Source: an archaeon (GTDB lineage: Archaea; B1Sed10-29; JAJSAI01). Taken from it: a stretch of 6,375 nucleotides of DNA. The position numbers and the translations under genes are program-made. The stretch lies in assembly GCA_024274695.1 (NCBI GenBank), contig JAJSAI010000001.1, positions 1 through 6,375 of the forward strand, written 5' to 3'. The notes beneath the pieces were generated by a model. The model was not told where the DNA came from, did no database searches, and worked only from the letters and a program-made list of their open reading frames with translations. Below are positions 4,654 through 6,375 of this stretch, in pieces; positions within the stretch are counted from its first letter, which is position 1; each line of letters opens with the position of its first letter.

Positions 4654-6375
4654 ATGTGCGGGATAATAGGGTACATTGGGAGCGAGAACGGAGTGGAACT
4701 CGTTTTCAAGGGTTTGATCCGTCTTGAGTACAGGGGCTACGATTCTGTCGGGATAGGGTTCAAGACTCCTGAAGGACTAAAAATAGTGAAGTCAGTGGGC
4801 AGGATTGAAAGCATTCCCGGAGAACCAGACATGCCCAGTCTCGAAAGAAAGGTGAAGAACCCCAACGGCTCCTTCAAGTACTATTCAAACATAGTCATAG
4901 GGCACACGCGCTGGGCCACTCACGGGGTCCCTTCAGAAAGGAATGCTCACCCTCACGTCAGCCAGACAGGCCGTTTTGCGATAGTGCACAACGGAATAAT
5001 CGAGAACTATTCCACGCTCAAGAGCCAGCTGCGCGAGAAAGGATTCCAGTTTGCTAGTGACACGGACAGCGAGGTCATCGCGCACTTGATAGAATATTTT
5101 TATGACGGCGACCTGGTTGAAGCGGTGAAAAAGACCCTATCCAAGCTTGAGGGCGCTTATTCCTTTCTCGTGATCTCAACCGACTAGGACGAGATCATCG
5201 GCGCGAAAATGGGCTCGTCAATGTGCCTAGGGATAGACAAAAACGGGTTCTTCATATCCTCTGACGAATCGCCTTTTGTTGACAGGACTAACAAGGTCAT
5301 TTACCTTGACGACGGCAACATGATAATCCTGAACAAAAAAGGTTATGTCATTCAAACCTTTGAAGGAGTGAACATAGAAAAAGAGATAAAGGAAGTCCCT
5401 TACGATATTGAATCAATCTCGAAGGCGGGATACCCTCATTTCATGCTGAAAGAAATTCACGAGCAGCCTCAGACAATACAAAACGCTTTCAGGTCAAGAA
5501 TAGACCACCTGGACACAATGCTCCTGGAAAACTTTCCCAGGCTGCCGAGAAACATAAACAACATAATCTACCTCGGGTGCGGGACAAGCTATTACGCGGC
5601 CATGATAGGAGCCCAGATAACTGAACAGGCGTGCGGCATAAGATCCTTTGCAGAGAACGCTTCAGAGTTCCTGTCAAGAGAACGAGCCGTGTTCCCCAAC
5701 GACGTTTACATCGCCATTTCGCAGTCCGGAGAAACCGCTGACACGAAAAACGCGCTTGAAAAAGTTAAGAAGAAGGGAGCGTACGTTGCGGGCATTGTTA
5801 ACGTGGTCGGATCAAGCATTGCGAGGATCGCGGGCAAGGGCATGTACCTCCACGCGGGCCCAGAAATAGGAGTAGCGTCAACAAAAGCGTTCACCTCACA
5901 GCTAGTCGCCCTTAACCTTTTTGCGACCATGCTCTCTGCAGACCCTATTCAAAAGAACAGGATAATAGAGGACATGAAAGAACTGCCCTCTCTCGCAGAG
6001 AAAACAATTCAGGAGACGGAGCCTAAGGTACAAAAGCTTGCTTCAGAGATCGCTAAGTACAAGAGCATGATGTACCTGGGGAGAGGAGTGAACTTTCCGG
6101 TCGCGCTTGAAGGAGCGCTGAAGATGAAAGAAGTCGCGTACATTCATGCGGAAGGATACTCTGCAGGAGAGCTAAAGCACGGGCCAATAGCTCTCATAGA
6201 CAAGAACCTTCTGACAGTCTTCATAATAACGGGAGACGCGTACGAAAAGTCCTTGAACAACCTCAAGGAAATCAAGGCAAGGGAAGGCAGGGTCCTGGTC
6301 GTGACAGACAGTCCGGGCAAGGTTGCTTCAGAGTTGTCAGAAGAAGACTTCCTGCTCGCGGTCCCGAAAACAAGA
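4654..6375 (+). CDS. glmS: Glucosamine-6-phosphate synthase with an in-frame TAG at codon 178 (3' end outside window)
   Basis: This makes glucosamine-6-phosphate from fructose-6-phosphate and glutamine, the first step towards UDP-GlcNAc. The glutaminase domain starts MCGIIGYIG, with nucleophile C2, HTRWATHG (R86, W87), HNGIIENY (N113) and DSEV (D138). Residues 53-79 hold about a dozen more residues than E. coli GlmS. After codon 177 there is a TAG, then 396 open codons in the same frame encode the sugar isomerase domains: CGTSYYAAM (309-317), SQSGETADT (356-364), EIGVASTKAF, and LEGALKMKE...ELKHGP with E486, K490, E493 and H509. All expected key residues in the covered part are intact, and about 40 C-terminal residues lie past the edge. 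The TAG falls in the variable loop aligning with the region around E. coli DSRHPD. Alternatives are recoding or readthrough, two split polypeptides (4654-5187 and from the ATG at 5209, which has no convincing SD), a recent null mutation, or a sequence error. Confidence 0.9.
5185..5187 (+). other. In-frame TAG codon in glmS
   Basis: The only stop in the 574 codons of the glmS reading frame in the window. It lies between the glutaminase strand ending VISTD and the next stretch DEIIGAKMGSS, at a loop position tolerant of many residues. A single base change would turn it into AAG (Lys), GAG (Glu), CAG (Gln), TGG (Trp) or TAC/TAT (Tyr). I see no obvious hairpin directly after it. Confidence 0.9.

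Noticed and set aside
5209-6375. Separate downstream gene starting at the ATG at 5209 or 5221
   Set aside because: There is no clear SD or TATA box, and it would start in the middle of the glutaminase domain, so a single interrupted glmS is the simpler reading. It remains an alternative in the glmS entry.
1-6375. CRISPR array, tRNA or rRNA gene, insertion sequence
   Set aside because: I saw no direct-repeat array, no tRNA-like cloverleaf segment and no transposase or flanking terminal repeats. Nearly all the sequence is accounted for by protein genes.

Overview
This is archaeal genomic DNA of roughly even base composition. The evidence is gene content (archaeal RNase P proteins Pop5 and Rpp30, L15e, archaeal L10e/uL16, a COG1325 exosome-associated RNA-binding protein, a proteasome alpha subunit), AT-rich TATA boxes placed 22-33 bases before several start codons, and strong Shine-Dalgarno (SD) sequences before others. 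The short Rpp30 and compact genes hint at a small-genome (DPANN-like) or uncultivated lineage. That placement is inference.

Left part, minus strand (1-1883): rpl15e, a COG1325 protein, rnp3 (Rpp30), rnp2 (Pop5) and the first 27 codons of psmA. This is the upstream end of the well-known archaeal exosome/proteasome superoperon, which joins ribosome synthesis, tRNA 5' processing, RNA decay and protein decay. The first three junctions are ATGA overlaps and the last is a 3-base gap. A TATA box and a leader of about 50 bases with an SD precede rpl15e.

Middle (1967-3886): a divergent pair shares a 51-base intergenic region. The minus-strand gene encodes an unrecognised 209-residue protein with kinase-like motifs. 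The plus-strand gene encodes a membrane-anchored serpin with an inhibitory-type hinge and an unusual Cys/Gly-rich reactive-centre loop. One AT-rich element lies equidistant from both start codons.

Right part, plus strand (3986-6375): rpl10e (uL16), with its own TATA box, leader and SD, then glmS (glucosamine-6-phosphate synthase). glmS carries a single in-frame TAG at codon 178, after which 396 well-conserved codons continue in the same frame to the window edge. This is the most striking feature. Amber readthrough or pyrrolysine-type recoding, a split or decaying gene, and an assembly error all remain possible. None of the seven complete genes in the window ends in TAG.
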